Positions 31,866 through 43,674 of a stretch of DNA of 57,154 nt are shown piece by piece (position 1 is the first letter of the stretch; every line of letters begins with the position of its first letter). The position numbers and the translations under genes were made by a program. Source of the DNA: Chara braunii (taxonomy: Eukaryota; Streptophyta; Charophyceae; Charales; Characeae). The notes beneath the pieces were generated by a model. It saw only the letters and a program-made list of their open reading frames with translations. It did no database searches and had not been told where the DNA came from. The DNA lies in the NCBI GenBank assembly GCA_003427395.1, contig BFEA01000189.1:1639796-1696949 (forward strand). The letters are read 5' to 3'.

Positions 31866-33502
31866 GGGCCTCGTTAGACCCTCCTTTGAAAATCCTCAGG
31901 AATTAGGACGGAGTCCTTGGAAAAATTTTCAGTTTTCGGGGTCGTCATTACACCGCATCCTGCTTTCATACGCATACACGCAGCTGCTGGGATGAACCCT
32001 GAAAACAATGGGCGCCAACATCCCAGTTCAAATTTCAAATTTTGAACCCTCCATTGTGACGCATCCGCGCGTGAGGCATCCTGGCGGCTTGACTGGAGAC
32101 TGTGGCGAAACGTCTATGCACAGGAGTGATGGCGGCCATGGCTTAAAAGGAGGGCATTGGAACGTTGGGCGACATAGCGTGTATGTGTAACGGTTCTCTA
32201 CTGTGATGTCGCCTTCGTGTTCTGCATGCTCTTCGGGCCGTCACAACTGAGCACGAACGTAACGCTTCCGGGAAATGTGGAGAGTGTGAGCGTGGTCCCC
32301 ATCGACGTGCATAAGGTGCAGCGAGGGCGCCGACGCGCGAACGAGTAGTGGGTGCTTGCGCATTGCAAGTCCTGACGATGGAGGGAGAGCTCCCGGGTGG
32401 TGCGAAGGCATTAACGACATTGCAGAGAAACACAGTGGTTGCCGCTGAGTCGGTCGTTACCATGCGTTATCGCATTGAGAGAACGACAACTCGCTTAAGG
32501 ATGAGATTGTTAGTTCGCAGGCAGAAGCAGCTGATGCAACAAGTGATGGATGCACCCGATTGTGTGTCGTTATCAAAATCTATTGTGCAATTCTGCTACA
32601 CCATGGCATCGGGTGTGATCCTGCGGGCTACGCCGAGATGGTGGATGAGGAGAAGGACGTGAGGTACATGGGCGGATCTTCGGCAGGTTGACAACACGGC
32701 GGAGGGCCACTACAAGGAGAAGCTGCAGAGTGGAGTTGTCAATGGCACGCGCAGGCTGTCTACTGGAGGTTTCCTGTCTGTCCATCGTCGTCTTCCTCAC
32801 CGTTCGTTGTTTCCGTCTGCTGCCAGGACCCCGCACAACGACGCACACGTGGAACAACACGACAAGGAGCAGGAGAAGAATGGCCAGCAGCAGGAGCGGG
32901 AACCGCCAGAGGACGTGCCATGAATCGCAGCATGCGAGGCGTGTACCAAACAAGCTTGCATCGATGCGTCCAGCAATAGCCGACAAAACACGCTAGGCAG
33001 ATGACTGCAATCGGCCGATAGTGCTTCAACATCGCTTGTAGAAAAATCAAAAAATTCGACCGCTGGACACCACGGCCAGCGAAGCATGCATGGAAAACCC
33101 TGCTTCGTGAAGCGCCTTGCAGTTGAAGAAACCAACCCCACATATTTTTGCGCCAACGGTAACAATGGAAGGCCGTTGGGGGACCCTCAAGCCTCTGGTA
33201 CTGGAGGCCAGCGATATCCGCCCAATGAACCACAGACGACCTGTGTACCAACATCGACTCCAAATTTTCATGTCGGTGCTCGCTCCAGAACACTCCGTCA
33301 ATCACGGCTCCTTGGAAATCACCAAGGGGCCTCGCGAGGACCCCTTGAATCCAATGACGTTTTGGCTGGGGATTCTAAGGAATCCAAAGAAATCTCTCGG
33401 GAGCGTTTTCACATTCATCCAAGGAATTTGGTGAATTAGGACGCGGTGTAACGACGCCGATTTCCTAAGAATCGGATTTCCAAAGAGGGTCTAACGAGGC
33501 CC
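31866..33502. mobile_element. PIF/Harbinger-like DNA transposon, non-autonomous or decayed
   Basis: The element starts GGGCCTCGTTAGACCCTC and ends with its exact reverse complement; looser inverted similarity extends about 90 bases inward, including ATTACACCGC-type words. It is flanked by TTA on both sides (31863-31865 and 33503-33505), the target duplication typical of PIF/Harbinger. The 1.6-kb interior has no intact transposase. A minus-strand frame (33305-32760) opens with VIDGVF, vaguely like the first aspartate box of the family, but the rest cannot be matched. Class assignment rests on ends and duplication. Confidence 0.7.
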
Positions 33503-33923
33503 TTAATTTGAAAATGCGAAAATAACATAGAATTCGTGAAAACCTAACAAAATAAATTGTTAGGTTTGCACAAAATTTTTAAAGATTCTGATAATACTTT
33601 TTTCAGGCCTCCTACATGAACAAAATTTTATGTGAAGTAAATTAACCGCAAAAAAGGAATAGAAAACTACTTTTTCAGAACCACTAGAAGTGATGAGGAG
33701 AGAAGCAAGTTCTTTTACAAAAAATCATTATCTTGCAAAGCACTGTTAATTAAGGAACTGAAATATAGACAATATTTTGTTTAACTAAAAAAATCATATT
33801 TATAGTTTTGTAAGGTATGTAGCACGACGAACCTATTCGGGGGTTTCCCAAACATGCACACATGCTCTTCTATTCACGAATACATTCGCTTAGATATATT
33901 ATCTCATACATGAAACAATTTCA

Positions 33924-34293
33924 TTTTTTAATTTTAAATCATCGTTGGCTAGGAATTTGAAGATTTTCTCTAGGCAAAAGTTGTTTTATTTTTTCTTTTA
34001 CACAACATATATTTTTTGACAAGAATTTTACAGTTAACTTAAAAATGAAGTTATATTAATTTATAGTTCTATAAACTCAATTTCGCAGAATCAGGTGTTT
34101 TTAAGTATTTTTTTATTTTTTAATTTTAAATCATCGTTGACTAGGAATTTGAAGATGTCTCTCGCGCAAAAGTTGTTTTAATTCTTATTTTACATAACAT
34201 ATAGTTTTTTAAGAGGGTTTTACCGTTAACTTAAAGATGAACTTATATTATTTTATAGTTCTATAAACTTGTTTTCGCAGAATCTGGTTTTTA
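33924..34293. repeat. Tandem duplication, 192-bp period
   Basis: Two imperfect copies (33924-34115 and 34116-34293) share ATTTTAAATCATCGTTG, TAGGAATTTGAAGAT, CAAAAGTTGTTTTA and TTCTATAAAC in the same order with a 192-base offset. The period is close to nucleosomal and satellite-like, but only two copies are present. Confidence 0.8.
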
Positions 34294-34976
34294 CCAAACT
34301 GATGAAAACGGATTATAGTTCTATAAATGAGTATTCACTGAAATTGTTTTTTTTAACATCTTTCGGGTTCGCCTTGTAGTCAGTCGTTCAAGCTTGTCTT
34401 GTTTGAGCTATGCTTTTTGTCAATCTACTGAGAATGATTTATAGCCCTACAACATGCTCTTTGCTGGAAAGAATTTTCTTGCACATTTTGAGAATCGCTA
34501 GACTTTTTGTCTGTTTTTTTGCCTCCTTTCATGAAAAATAGTTAAAAACGCTCTCTTTTATGTGTCAAAAATAACAGTTTGACTTTTACTTTTTCATTCT
34601 ATAAAAAATATTAGGTTTTCTGGTTTTGTCATGTTTTCACGAATTCGATTTTCGCAGCCATTCACGAGCTTCGCGTGTGTGCCCTCCGCTCAACACTGAA
34701 ACATCGGCGAGACACTGTTTTTAAAGAAGCAACAATTGTGGAGATTTATTTCAAAGTGATTCAGGTCATTTTTCAAAGATTTGTCCCTTAGGAGTTTCTA
34801 AGACCTCGGTTTCAAAGTAGCAATTTCTAGTACTTTTTGGTTCGTTCTTGCGGGTTAGAAATGATGTCACCATTCGTCTTTTTCTCTCGTCTTTGTGCTT
34901 CACAGTTTATAGAACTATAAACGGAATGAAGAATTCCGAAGCTAAGATGGTTTTTTGCGTTCCAATTTATAGGACT
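34060..34976. repeat. Scattered TTTATAG-CTATAAA palindromes
   Basis: The near-palindrome TTTATAGTTCTATAAA appears near 34060, 34252 and 34313, and as TTTATAGAACTATAAA near 34905; looser forms occur at 34438 and 34963. The first two belong to the 192-bp repeat, but the others lie outside it, so the motif is not only a by-product of that duplication. Confidence 0.55.
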
Positions 34977-35851
34977 AAAAATACGCAAATGTCAAGATGT
35001 CTGGCTTCGGTACAAGGGCGTTGTCGAGCGCATCGGTTTCCCACGGGGACCCTCCCGGCCGCGTCACACAGGATTTGGCAGGACTTGTCGCGAAGAGCGT
35101 TTGCCGCTCCGGCCGAGTGCGTCAGCCGTACCTCTCGCGAGCCCCTACGACAGGACAGGGTCACGCGAGGTACCACTTACCTCCACCTGTGGGAGCTGTC
35201 ACCATCCCTTAGGTGGGCGTATCCCCGCCGAGCTACTGAACCACATGCGAAAGCTTTTCGTATGTAATTGCAGAGGTGGTCCAGCCGAGGGCGTTTCTTA
35301 CTCGCTGTAGCATAGGGGGTACGAGCGGTCGAATGCCCAAATCGAACCCGCATGGGAATCGACGCACTGGGGGGCTGAAGTCCCAAGCGCGACCCGGCGT
35401 CGGTCGACTAGGACGCACCCTACACACCACGCGTTACGCCAGAACACTCACACTTACCACGCATAACACATGGACACACACAATACAACCAGTATGAACA
35501 ACACCACAACACAACAATACTCCTGGTCCCTTCAGTATCCGACCCATAACTCTGTGCAACAAGAATCAGATAGGTATCACGTGCTGGATTGCTTTATAAG
35601 TATCGAGCGAGCACCTGGCCTCCTCATATCAACCAGCCATGCGGGCAAACGCAAACACTCGCGCTGATGGGGTACTATGTAGTACTCGTAGTCTCACAAC
35701 CCTTGATAATCTCGAGGGTCGCATTCGACACTCTAGTGTCGGCTGACAGGCACTTTGAGGGGTAATCTCTCGACGCCAGACAACCGCCATGTGCGGTTGA
35801 AGACCACACCCTCTTCTGCACTCTTTGCACAGGGGTTGAGTAGACAGCTCG

Positions 35852-36402
35852 AAACGGTTTTCAACTTTTAGCAGTAGCGGATGCAGTACCCAGGGTTCGA
35901 TCCCTAGACCTCGCCCTACCCATGTACAGTATCTGTGTAGACCCCGAGAATTGAACCTGTGACCTGTGTATTCGTAGACAGTTGGTAGGCCTGTCGTAGG
36001 TCCAGAGGCAGCAGGGGTTCGATCTGTAGGTCTATAGCGTAGAAGTCTGAGTGAGTTCCGGAAGCTTAGCTGTAGACCTTCTAGAAGGTAGGCAAGTGGG
36101 CAAGTGGCAAGGCAAGTGGTGGACTAAACCGCAGTGCAACAGCAGTACAACGTCGGTAGGATAGCGGTGAGTCCACAGTCAGTCAGCGGAAGGTCCAGTC
36201 AGTCCCAGTCCGGTCCAGCAAGTACCACGGGGGGACTGTGAGCACCAAGGGCCGATGGCAAAGGGCATACCAACGAGTTACAGAAGTATAAATCAAGAGG
36301 CAGCGCCCAGCCATTCATTCAACTTAACAAGTAAATAACTACACGAAAAACCAGACAACCCACTTCAACAAACCACCAATAAATTTATAGTATGTACCAG
36401 AT
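35852..36402. other. Segment present in this LTR but absent from the 49866 copy
   Basis: The sibling LTR replaces this stretch with about 14 unrelated bases near 50690-50705. It contains three sequences resembling the tRNA T-arm or B-box: GGTTCGATCCC at 35894, the reverse complement of GGTTCAATTCT near 35945, and GGTTCGATCTG near 36015. An A-box-like TAGCAGTAGCGG lies at 35869, too close to be a normal tRNA. A SINE-type insertion is possible, but no target duplication or tail is clear. Confidence 0.4.
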
Positions 36403-37716
36403 TACTGGTCAAATATCTAGGGGTTAGACTTTGACGGCTTCCACGGACCACAACGTCCCACCATAATAGCTCTTAAGAAGCAAAAGGTCAAAGGGAACCT
36501 TTTCTCTCTCAGTGCAACACCTACTTAATGACTAGGCGCGACCTCAATAGGTCGGGCAAACACAAGAAACATGATATAAAAGTTATGAGATAGAAGACGA
36601 TTACTTTCACAATCAAGGTGTGACTTCCTTCAAATATATATATACGCATACTATCATACGCAAAACCAAGCCTAGATTTCAATTCACAGAACATACCTGT
36701 AATCACATAAAAAATCCACATCAACAGTGCACACACTACACAGGGTCAACTTCAACCATTCTTTGTGCTCACACCCCTCGCTTTAGCCATACAAGCCTCA
36801 CTCTTTGCGCAACTCTCAAAATAAAGTACTCAGTATCTTTATTAAATGACTATTCAATTAAAGTTCGGGTAAAAACACAACCAATAAATCAAACCACACG
36901 AGTAAAGCCCTTTAGGTTGAGTGGCAAGAGTGAATTAGAGTTGAGTCGGAAACAGACCTGTTATCAAAAGATAACAGAAGATGATCCTTGTAGGATCAGC
37001 TCGAAGCTAGTCAAGCCTGGAATTAATCTGAATAAAGATGACCTGCAATGCAGCACAGGCAAATATCCAAGTCATGCTTGAGTGATCAAGAGACAATCCT
37101 ACCTTTCTAATTAACCGCTGATGTGTATCTAAAAATGTAAGAAAATCCGGCAGCATATCCCCTAAACAGGATGGTTTGCCAGATTTCCCCTAGCTGAAAA
37201 TAATCTAATTCTCCAAATTCTACAAAATTCCGGTAGAGTTTTCCATAGGAAAAGTGTCGTTTCATAATTTCTACAAGCTCAAAAATGAATAACTCTTCCA
37301 GATTTGTAGAAATTTCGGCAACGCTTTCCGTAGGAACATGAGGCTGTCAAGAGTTATAAGAAGCTGAAAAGACAGAAAAACAAAGCAAACTATACTTGGG
37401 ATTATCTTCTGACACCTGCTTGATGATTCAGGATCAATGATAGCCAGCACGACCTCCCGATAGATGAGATTGTGAGTTAGCATTGATCCTAACCCCTGGC
37501 AGGGTCAGTCCTATCTTCATCCCAAGTTCTCCCTCCCATCATCCATCTGATCTACCTATGGCTCAAACACTTGGCGAGCATCTAAAGCAACTAACCTATC
37601 GAAAAAACGCCCCAAGTGAGAGCCCACAAACATCTCTCAGAATCCCACATCAATTTGCCCAAGTAGTTCGTTAGATCGCTCAATTCTTCCCTTTAGTAAA
37701 ACCCCTCACTTATGGC

Positions 37717-39454
37717 ATAGGATCAGACAAAGCCCTAACTTAAGGGTATGACCAACCTGCCTAAGTAAACAACTAAGGTACACACAAGTGGACTGCCATA
37801 ATTTAAGGGTATGCCCAACACCAGATAAACTCTAGACATAAAACATATGACCAGACCGCCCTAACTTAAGGGTACGCCTGGCTTCTACTTTAACTGACGA
37901 CATGAAGCATAAAACTAGATTGTCCTAACTAAAGGGTATGTCTAGCCAGCTTTACACAAAGTTACATAGGGCATAGGATTAGGCTGCCCCAACTTAGGGG
38001 TGTGCCTAATCTGCCTAAAACAAGCACGAACGACGAATGGTCAGACCGCCCTAACTTAAGGGTACGTCCAACCTACATCACGTCATCGACAAGAGCATAT
38101 CACCAGGCCACCCTAACTTAAGGGTACGCCTAACTAGCTTAAACAGTTTAGGTAAATAAGGCAGGATCTGCCTGAACAAGGTACACAGACGTATGACTAA
38201 GCCACCCTAACTTAAGGGTACGCTTAGCCTCCGTAACAACAATGTAGGAGAACAACCATTGATACTTGCACAAACTTTATATGTTTCTTTCTTATTAAGC
38301 AGATAATTAGACCTACCCAACTTAGGGAAACTTCCAATCCTGCCTCGTGTTTCGAAGGGAAAATAAAGCAAGTTCATACTAACTCTCTGCACCTTTGTCT
38401 TATTACGAGCATAAAACTGAACCACCCTAACTTAAGGGTACGCTCAGCATGCCCAGGTTACCTTCATTACATTCTTCATAACTTTTCTCCTCTTCTTGTT
38501 CTACCTGACTTACTGACTAGCTTTCCTAACTTAGGGTGCCCGGTCTTCCAGATGATATAGGTTCGTATAGTATGTATCAAAGTTGTATACTTTGGTTGCA
38601 ACAGAAAAATTCCCACGAGAAATGAAAGTTAAAAAAATATTCCATTGAAAAAAATTCTTCATACTTATAAATTATCATTCCAATGTTCGTCCATTTCTAA
38701 AATTTTCAGTTTTATTGGACAAATTATTGTCTAAATATGATCTTTCCCTTCGATCTACATCTATTTGTTCAAGATGGAATGAAAGTGTGGATGAGTTTAT
38801 GAAATGTCTTAATTAAACTTTCAGTGTATTATAGCAAATATCTTCTAATTTAGATTGGATTAACCCATTTATGACTGAAAATCCTTACATAGAATGACAG
38901 TCCAATTAAAATATTTTATGAACTCATCCAGACTTTCATTCCATCTCTAGCATGCTGTTCAAATAAGAAGGGATACCCCATTCTTGGAATGAAAGTTTTC
39001 AAGTAAGACAAAAAATTTTAAAATTGGAATAACATTTTTCAAGATGGAATGAAAATTTAGAATTGAGAATGTAATTTTACTATCGAATGATTATTTAATT
39101 TTGGGAAATTTTTCTGTTGTGGCCTTCATGTTCATGGCTTATGACTGAGCTGCCCTAACTTAAGCGTATGCTCAGCCTCATGCCTTTGTCCCCCTCAGAA
39201 GAAACACACACAAAACTGGGTCCACGCAACTTAGAGTATTCCCAGTCCTGTCTTCAACAACCCACAAAATGAAACACCAGGATTCTGAGACCTCCCAACT
39301 TAGGGTGCCCATCCTCCTATTCAGAAACCCCAGAAAAAAAATAGTGATTGGTCCGTCCAACTTAGGATATGCCCAACTCTCAAAACCATTCAGCCAGCCC
39401 AACAACCATGAACTAAACACAACACTGAGCCCACATCAACTTAGAGGAGCTCAG
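37717..39454. repeat. Hairpin array with AACTTA loops and covarying stems
   Basis: About fifteen units share a loop AACTTA closed by an inner stem (CCCT/AGGG, CCCC/GGGG, TCC/GGA or CCC/GGG) and an outer stem that changes from unit to unit but remains complementary: CCAG/CTGG (37851/37878), CTAGA/TCTAG (37915/37941), GATTAGGC/GCCTAATC (37977/38004), CTAAGC/GCTTAG (38197/38222), CTGAGC/GCTCAG (39145/39170), ACTGGG/CCCAGT (39215/39241), CTGAGC/GCTCAG (39425/39449). The array occupies the same place in the LTR as the 19171-19851 array, whose loop sequence is entirely different. A mobile element interrupts it at 38599. Confidence 0.82.
38599..39119. mobile_element. 521-bp inverted-repeat element with 2-bp duplication, copy 1
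   Basis: Termini are CAACAGAAAAATTCCC and the reverse complement of CAACAGAAAAATTTCCC. It is flanked by TG on both sides (38597-38598, 39120-39121). The sister LTR has the uninterrupted site near 53088 (CTTTGGTTGGCCTTC), proving insertion and fixing the duplication at 2 bp. Inside, ATGGAATGAAAGT and its complement recur several times. No ORF. A 2-bp duplication without CACTA ends fits no common plant MITE family that I know. Confidence 0.85.
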
Positions 39455-40059
39455 CCTTGGGTTGACCCGGTCACACGCATGCAAACGCCTTCTTCCCACC
39501 TTCCCCGAGTTCCTTCTGTCTGAATTCCCTCAAGCTTATCTAAACTCTCATACGTACTTGTTCATTTAACCTTCCACAATGCGTATCCTGACATACATAA
39601 CAAAAAAGTATTATCCTTACATAGTATTATATTCAGATGCCCAAAGATAGCAAAATAAGGGAAGGGATCACACGCGTCAGACGAAAATATACCCTAAGTT
39701 CCCTGCCTCCAGAAGCCCGCCTGGGCTCCGGCAGAGCTCCCTCAATCGGTGGGGCAACCTCCCACAGAGGCCTTGGCGCGGGCCTACGGATTGCAATCCT
39801 GCCTCCCGTCTTCCTCTCGTAACCAAAGACTAGAATGAGACTAAGAGGGATAGAAGTAGGAGTAGACTCTCAGATATACGAGGGGGTCAACTCAATCTCA
39901 CTGGAGAGGGCCTTGTTGTCTTCCACTCCTGAGGGCCCCGAAATGATGGTCAGTGAGGCGCAGCGAAGACGATCAAGTTATGATCGAAACGCAGAGTGAC
40001 AATCGGATCTAGCCAGAATTTAGCACGACAGCTCCCTGACAACCTCTTGAGTTGCCGCA

Positions 40060-40863
40060 ATGGCCCCGTCGTCAAGAGAAATAGTAGCCTATATTGCAGC
40101 CGTGCACTGTGAGAACAGAACCCTATACAACAGCCTGTCTCAGCGAGGAGCAACGTCTCAACGAGGTTCGACGAGGGCGCCGCGCAACCCGGAAACCTAC
40201 AGCAATCTCGACACTGCAGTGTACCACGTAGAGCCGTCCCCAGCCCTGCAGTAACCCACAACAACGTAGGCTGCCAACCCACTACAACAACTAGAACAGC
40301 GCTGCAGCCCTCCAAGCACAAACGCAACTGCTACGCAGCAACTCAGCAAGGCGCAGCCAACGCACAGCAAGTGCTCAGAAACGAGCCCTGCAAGATGCTC
40401 AACCAATGTACTACTCAAATAGTGCAGATTCAGCACAACACAACGCAGACTTAGTAAAGTTTGTCAAGGTCCCCACACCCTCAACAACTGAGGATCAATC
40501 TGACACACATCAACTGACCCGGAAGCCAGCAACCGTTCCTACCTTCGGTTATGCTCAGTAGCCAGACAATGATTACCCAGCCACTCCGACAGACGAACCC
40601 ACTCGCCGACATCAATAGTAGCAATGGAAGTATAATGAGACGCAGACCATGCAGACCATCGTCACGACCAAGGTATGTGCACTTACTCCCGTCAGCTACT
40701 ACCATGGTTTATGCGAAGACAGGCCACAACTCGACGTACACAGGGTGGTCAGAAAAACACAGGCTGAGTCACATAGGTACATGCTATGCTACACTTTATT
40801 GATGAGCCTGGGGAACCCTCAATCTTTCAAAATCTTTGTCGTGTCCGGATTTGGCTATTGATG
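40060..40863 (+). pseudogene. Glutamine-rich ORF remnant 1, LTR copy at 35022
   Basis: Opposite in strand to the LTR, this is the more decayed counterpart of 54025-54837. Frames 40060-40254 and 40649-40861 encode recognisable parts: IVAYIAAVHCEN early and RVVRKTQAESHRYMLCY late. Small indels move the middle out of frame, and CAG or other codons of the sister copy appear as TAG. No known domain. Confidence 0.4.
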
Positions 40864-41119
40864 GCTGGCCGTCCAGCAACCTATATCAAAAGAGTAGTGA
40901 CACCACATCAATAGTGCCGTAGGAACACACAGTAGTTTGAAACCGCGCACTCAAAGTCTAACACCCTGTTGCAATCTCGACAGCCCCAAAACATAACACT
41001 CAAAGATCAGCCATCTGAAGCATCGCTCACTCTACGCCCGGCCATAGAATGCCCCGCAACAATCCAAGCCCATATCGACGACCTCCTTTCTGAGTACCGT
41101 CATCCCGGGCCCGCTCAGT

Positions 41120-42018
41120 AGCCACCAAACCCGAACTTTGGCTATAGGTGTGGGTATTCACGCAATCGCCATCCACCAGGTGCACCAGTAGAACGCGCGG
41201 GTACATAGCAGCGGCGATGCACAGCGACCCACATCGCCGTATTCCAGCAAGCCCCGGTGACACACAACGGGACACAGCGGACTCAGCGCTGCACAGTGCT
41301 CACCACAGCTAAGTGCCGTAGCAGCACGCGAAGTCGAACAACAGCAGCAACTTTGGAGTTCAGCAACTTTATGGCAGTAGTCTAAACTCTCATTTCCCTG
41401 CTGTACTACCCTAAGACCAACAGTGGTACCCTGTAGTGGCAGCTGCTGCTGCCAAAACGAGCATCTCTTCAAGGCAAGGCTATGCCTTTCAAAAAAACCC
41501 AGCCCACATATCGATCTCAAACCCCGTACTGTTCTTTAGCGAAGAAGGAGAAAAAAAAAACAAACTCGCTGCAACAAGCTGTCATAAAATCCAACTACAA
41601 CACTTTGATAGTAGAAACGTACAAATCAGTCCTGGTTACAGACATGTTGACACCGAACATCACTCACGGACAACAATAGTACTACCTCAAGTGCTCATGA
41701 CGGCCGCCTAGTACCTTCCACCCATCTGGCCCGCCAGCTCAGGGTAGAGATAGAGACTCTTTTTGTGATAGCTACACTGAGGCGAGATTGGGATCAAGAT
41801 GGCCAGCATGATGAGAAATGCCACTTGAATCTGGTGACGAGAACACACAGTGGGGGCACTCAATACCAAATATAAAATCTGTAATGAAATTTAACTTCCC
41901 ACTACAGTCTCTCCCCAAATCAATTAGCAATAAGAATTTCCAAGAATCCCGCCCCCAACAACAACAGGAGGAAGTGAATGTATACATATATATTCTTTCC
42001 TTTACAAGTTTCACCTAG
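41120..42018 (+). pseudogene. Glutamine-rich ORF remnant 2, LTR copy at 35022
   Basis: Frame 41482-41679 and, after stops, 41818-42018 are in one phase and conserved in the sister LTR (SNYNTLIVETY and EMPLESGDENTQ). An overlapping frame at 41436-41711 is also open, so the true frame is uncertain. It is lysine- and glutamine-rich with no recognised domain. Several stops lie in both copies. Confidence 0.35.
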
Positions 42019-42279
42019 GTCTCCGGAAGTCTTTTTCTCCATCCCTCAATCCACGCGGAGTCACCCTGCACTTGGCTTTGACCCCAACGAAAATAACTAA
42101 AATTACACGTCTACCCCGCTCAGTACCACAATCAGCAGTGCACAGTCATCCGGATGGGCACAAGCCCTTTGAAGCACACGGGATAGGTGCTAAGGCGACA
42201 TTGAAGACTACCACCAGGATCCAGATGGTGACCTCGGCGACAGAGTGTGAAACTGCAACAGTCATGCCCTGCAAAAAAA

Positions 42280-43131
42280 AATAAAATAAAAAAATAAAAA
42301 ATAATAATAATAAATGACTCTCCCTCTGAACCATGGGAAGATACCGAAGGGAGGAAAGGAGGAGAAACAAAACTAAAAGTTGCGACTAAACTTTCTGTCA
42401 GAGCTTGACCAGATGCATGTCTCTCTCCAATTCCTTTCCCCCTCCCTTTTCTCTCTCGTGCACACACCACGACGCCACCTAACGGAAGCTCGCCCCTTGG
42501 CTGCCGCTGTGCTCATTACCGGTCAAACCACGAGTGGATCTTTCGTCAGGAGGTGGATCTATACACACTAAATCTGGGAGTGAATCCACCCCTATCACAA
42601 GCGAAGAGACACTGTATTATTTCAACCAGGATTGCCGCCAGACAACATGACCTCGATCAGCACGCCCACCACTACGGAGAGATGCGCCTTCCAAGAAACA
42701 GCTCGTGGTGAGGAGGATGACCATCACTGGTTCGAATGATCCTACCATAGAATCTGAGCGGCAGGCTCAACCCCTAGGCTCGGTGCTCCACGACCCACCC
42801 CTTCTGCTGACAGGTAAGTGTCCGAATGCAGGCTGCACCTACTACTTCTGAAGGTAGGATGAGCAGACAGCGGTCACAAGGTAAGTCCCCAGTCCCGTGG
42901 ACAGCCCCTCGCCACTTCTATCGATCGGTCTAAACGAGCCGAATGAACCTTTCGTCAGGACATGGAAAGACATACCACCAGATCCGAGTTTCCCACCCCC
43001 CCCTCAGTCTGTACGAGGATCAAAATGAACCTCCCCCTAATTTGAGGGAGATACAATGCAGTTTCGGCCCTAAACAACAATAATAATAAAAAAAATAAAA
43101 AATAAAAATAAAAATAAAAATAAAAACCCAG
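42280..43131. other. A-rich tracts and spacer in the LTR, no gene
   Basis: Contains A/T-rich microsatellite-like runs at 42271-42315 and 43076-43127 ((AAAAT)n), separated by sequence matching 56280-57045. The sister copy differs in run length. No conserved frame is found. Confidence 0.6.
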
Positions 43132-43674
43132 GAGATGCTACATCCACCGCTGCCCCACGCATGCATCCGCCAGAGGTAAGCCTCCAATCCCGCGACCGTT
43201 CACCTGCTACTCAGCTTAGCCCGGGCGGGTAGTGCCCCGGACAGTGGGAAAGCTCTACAACCCTGTGGCTCGCTCCCGGCTGCTTCTCTCTATAGTTTCC
43301 CTAGTGTGCTCTAGTCCTCCGTTCATCAAGTGCAGTTCCGGTATGACCAGGCGGGGTACTATTATGCACGGTCACTAGTTATAGCCAGCAGAACTCCACC
43401 CCGTCTGTTCGCCTACGGTACGACCCGACTGGATCATCCCTCCGTAGAGTACGAGTGGGTTCATCCCTCCTCCACATCATGGCCTGTCAGCAGAACCGAC
43501 TGNTGTGATAACTGCAGGTGGTTCGCATCCGGGGCATGTGCATCACCCCTATACAGGTAATTCTCTGATCTCCCGACTGACTCCCCGTATATTCCAACGA
43601 CAGACCGAATACACTCGAATGAATCCTCCGCTCGAATACGGAAAGATGCATAACCTTTCTGAAATTTTCCCCTC

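Larger units (their letters stand above)
33506..35021. other. AT-rich flank before the second LTR element
   Basis: No gene seen. The stretch holds a 192-bp tandem duplication and several TTTATAGTTCTATAAA palindromes. The DNA becomes GC-rich abruptly at 35022 where the LTR begins. Confidence 0.6.

Noticed and set aside
32760-33305. Minus-strand frame as a Harbinger transposase
   Set aside because: Only a short VIDGVF word resembles the family; the rest lacks the expected DDE spacing.
35869-35910. tRNA gene from A-box and B-box-like motifs
   Set aside because: The boxes are only about 25 bases apart and no cloverleaf can be formed.
37717-39454. CRISPR array
   Set aside because: Units are degenerate hairpins with irregular spacing in an LTR of a eukaryotic element, without constant repeats or cas genes.
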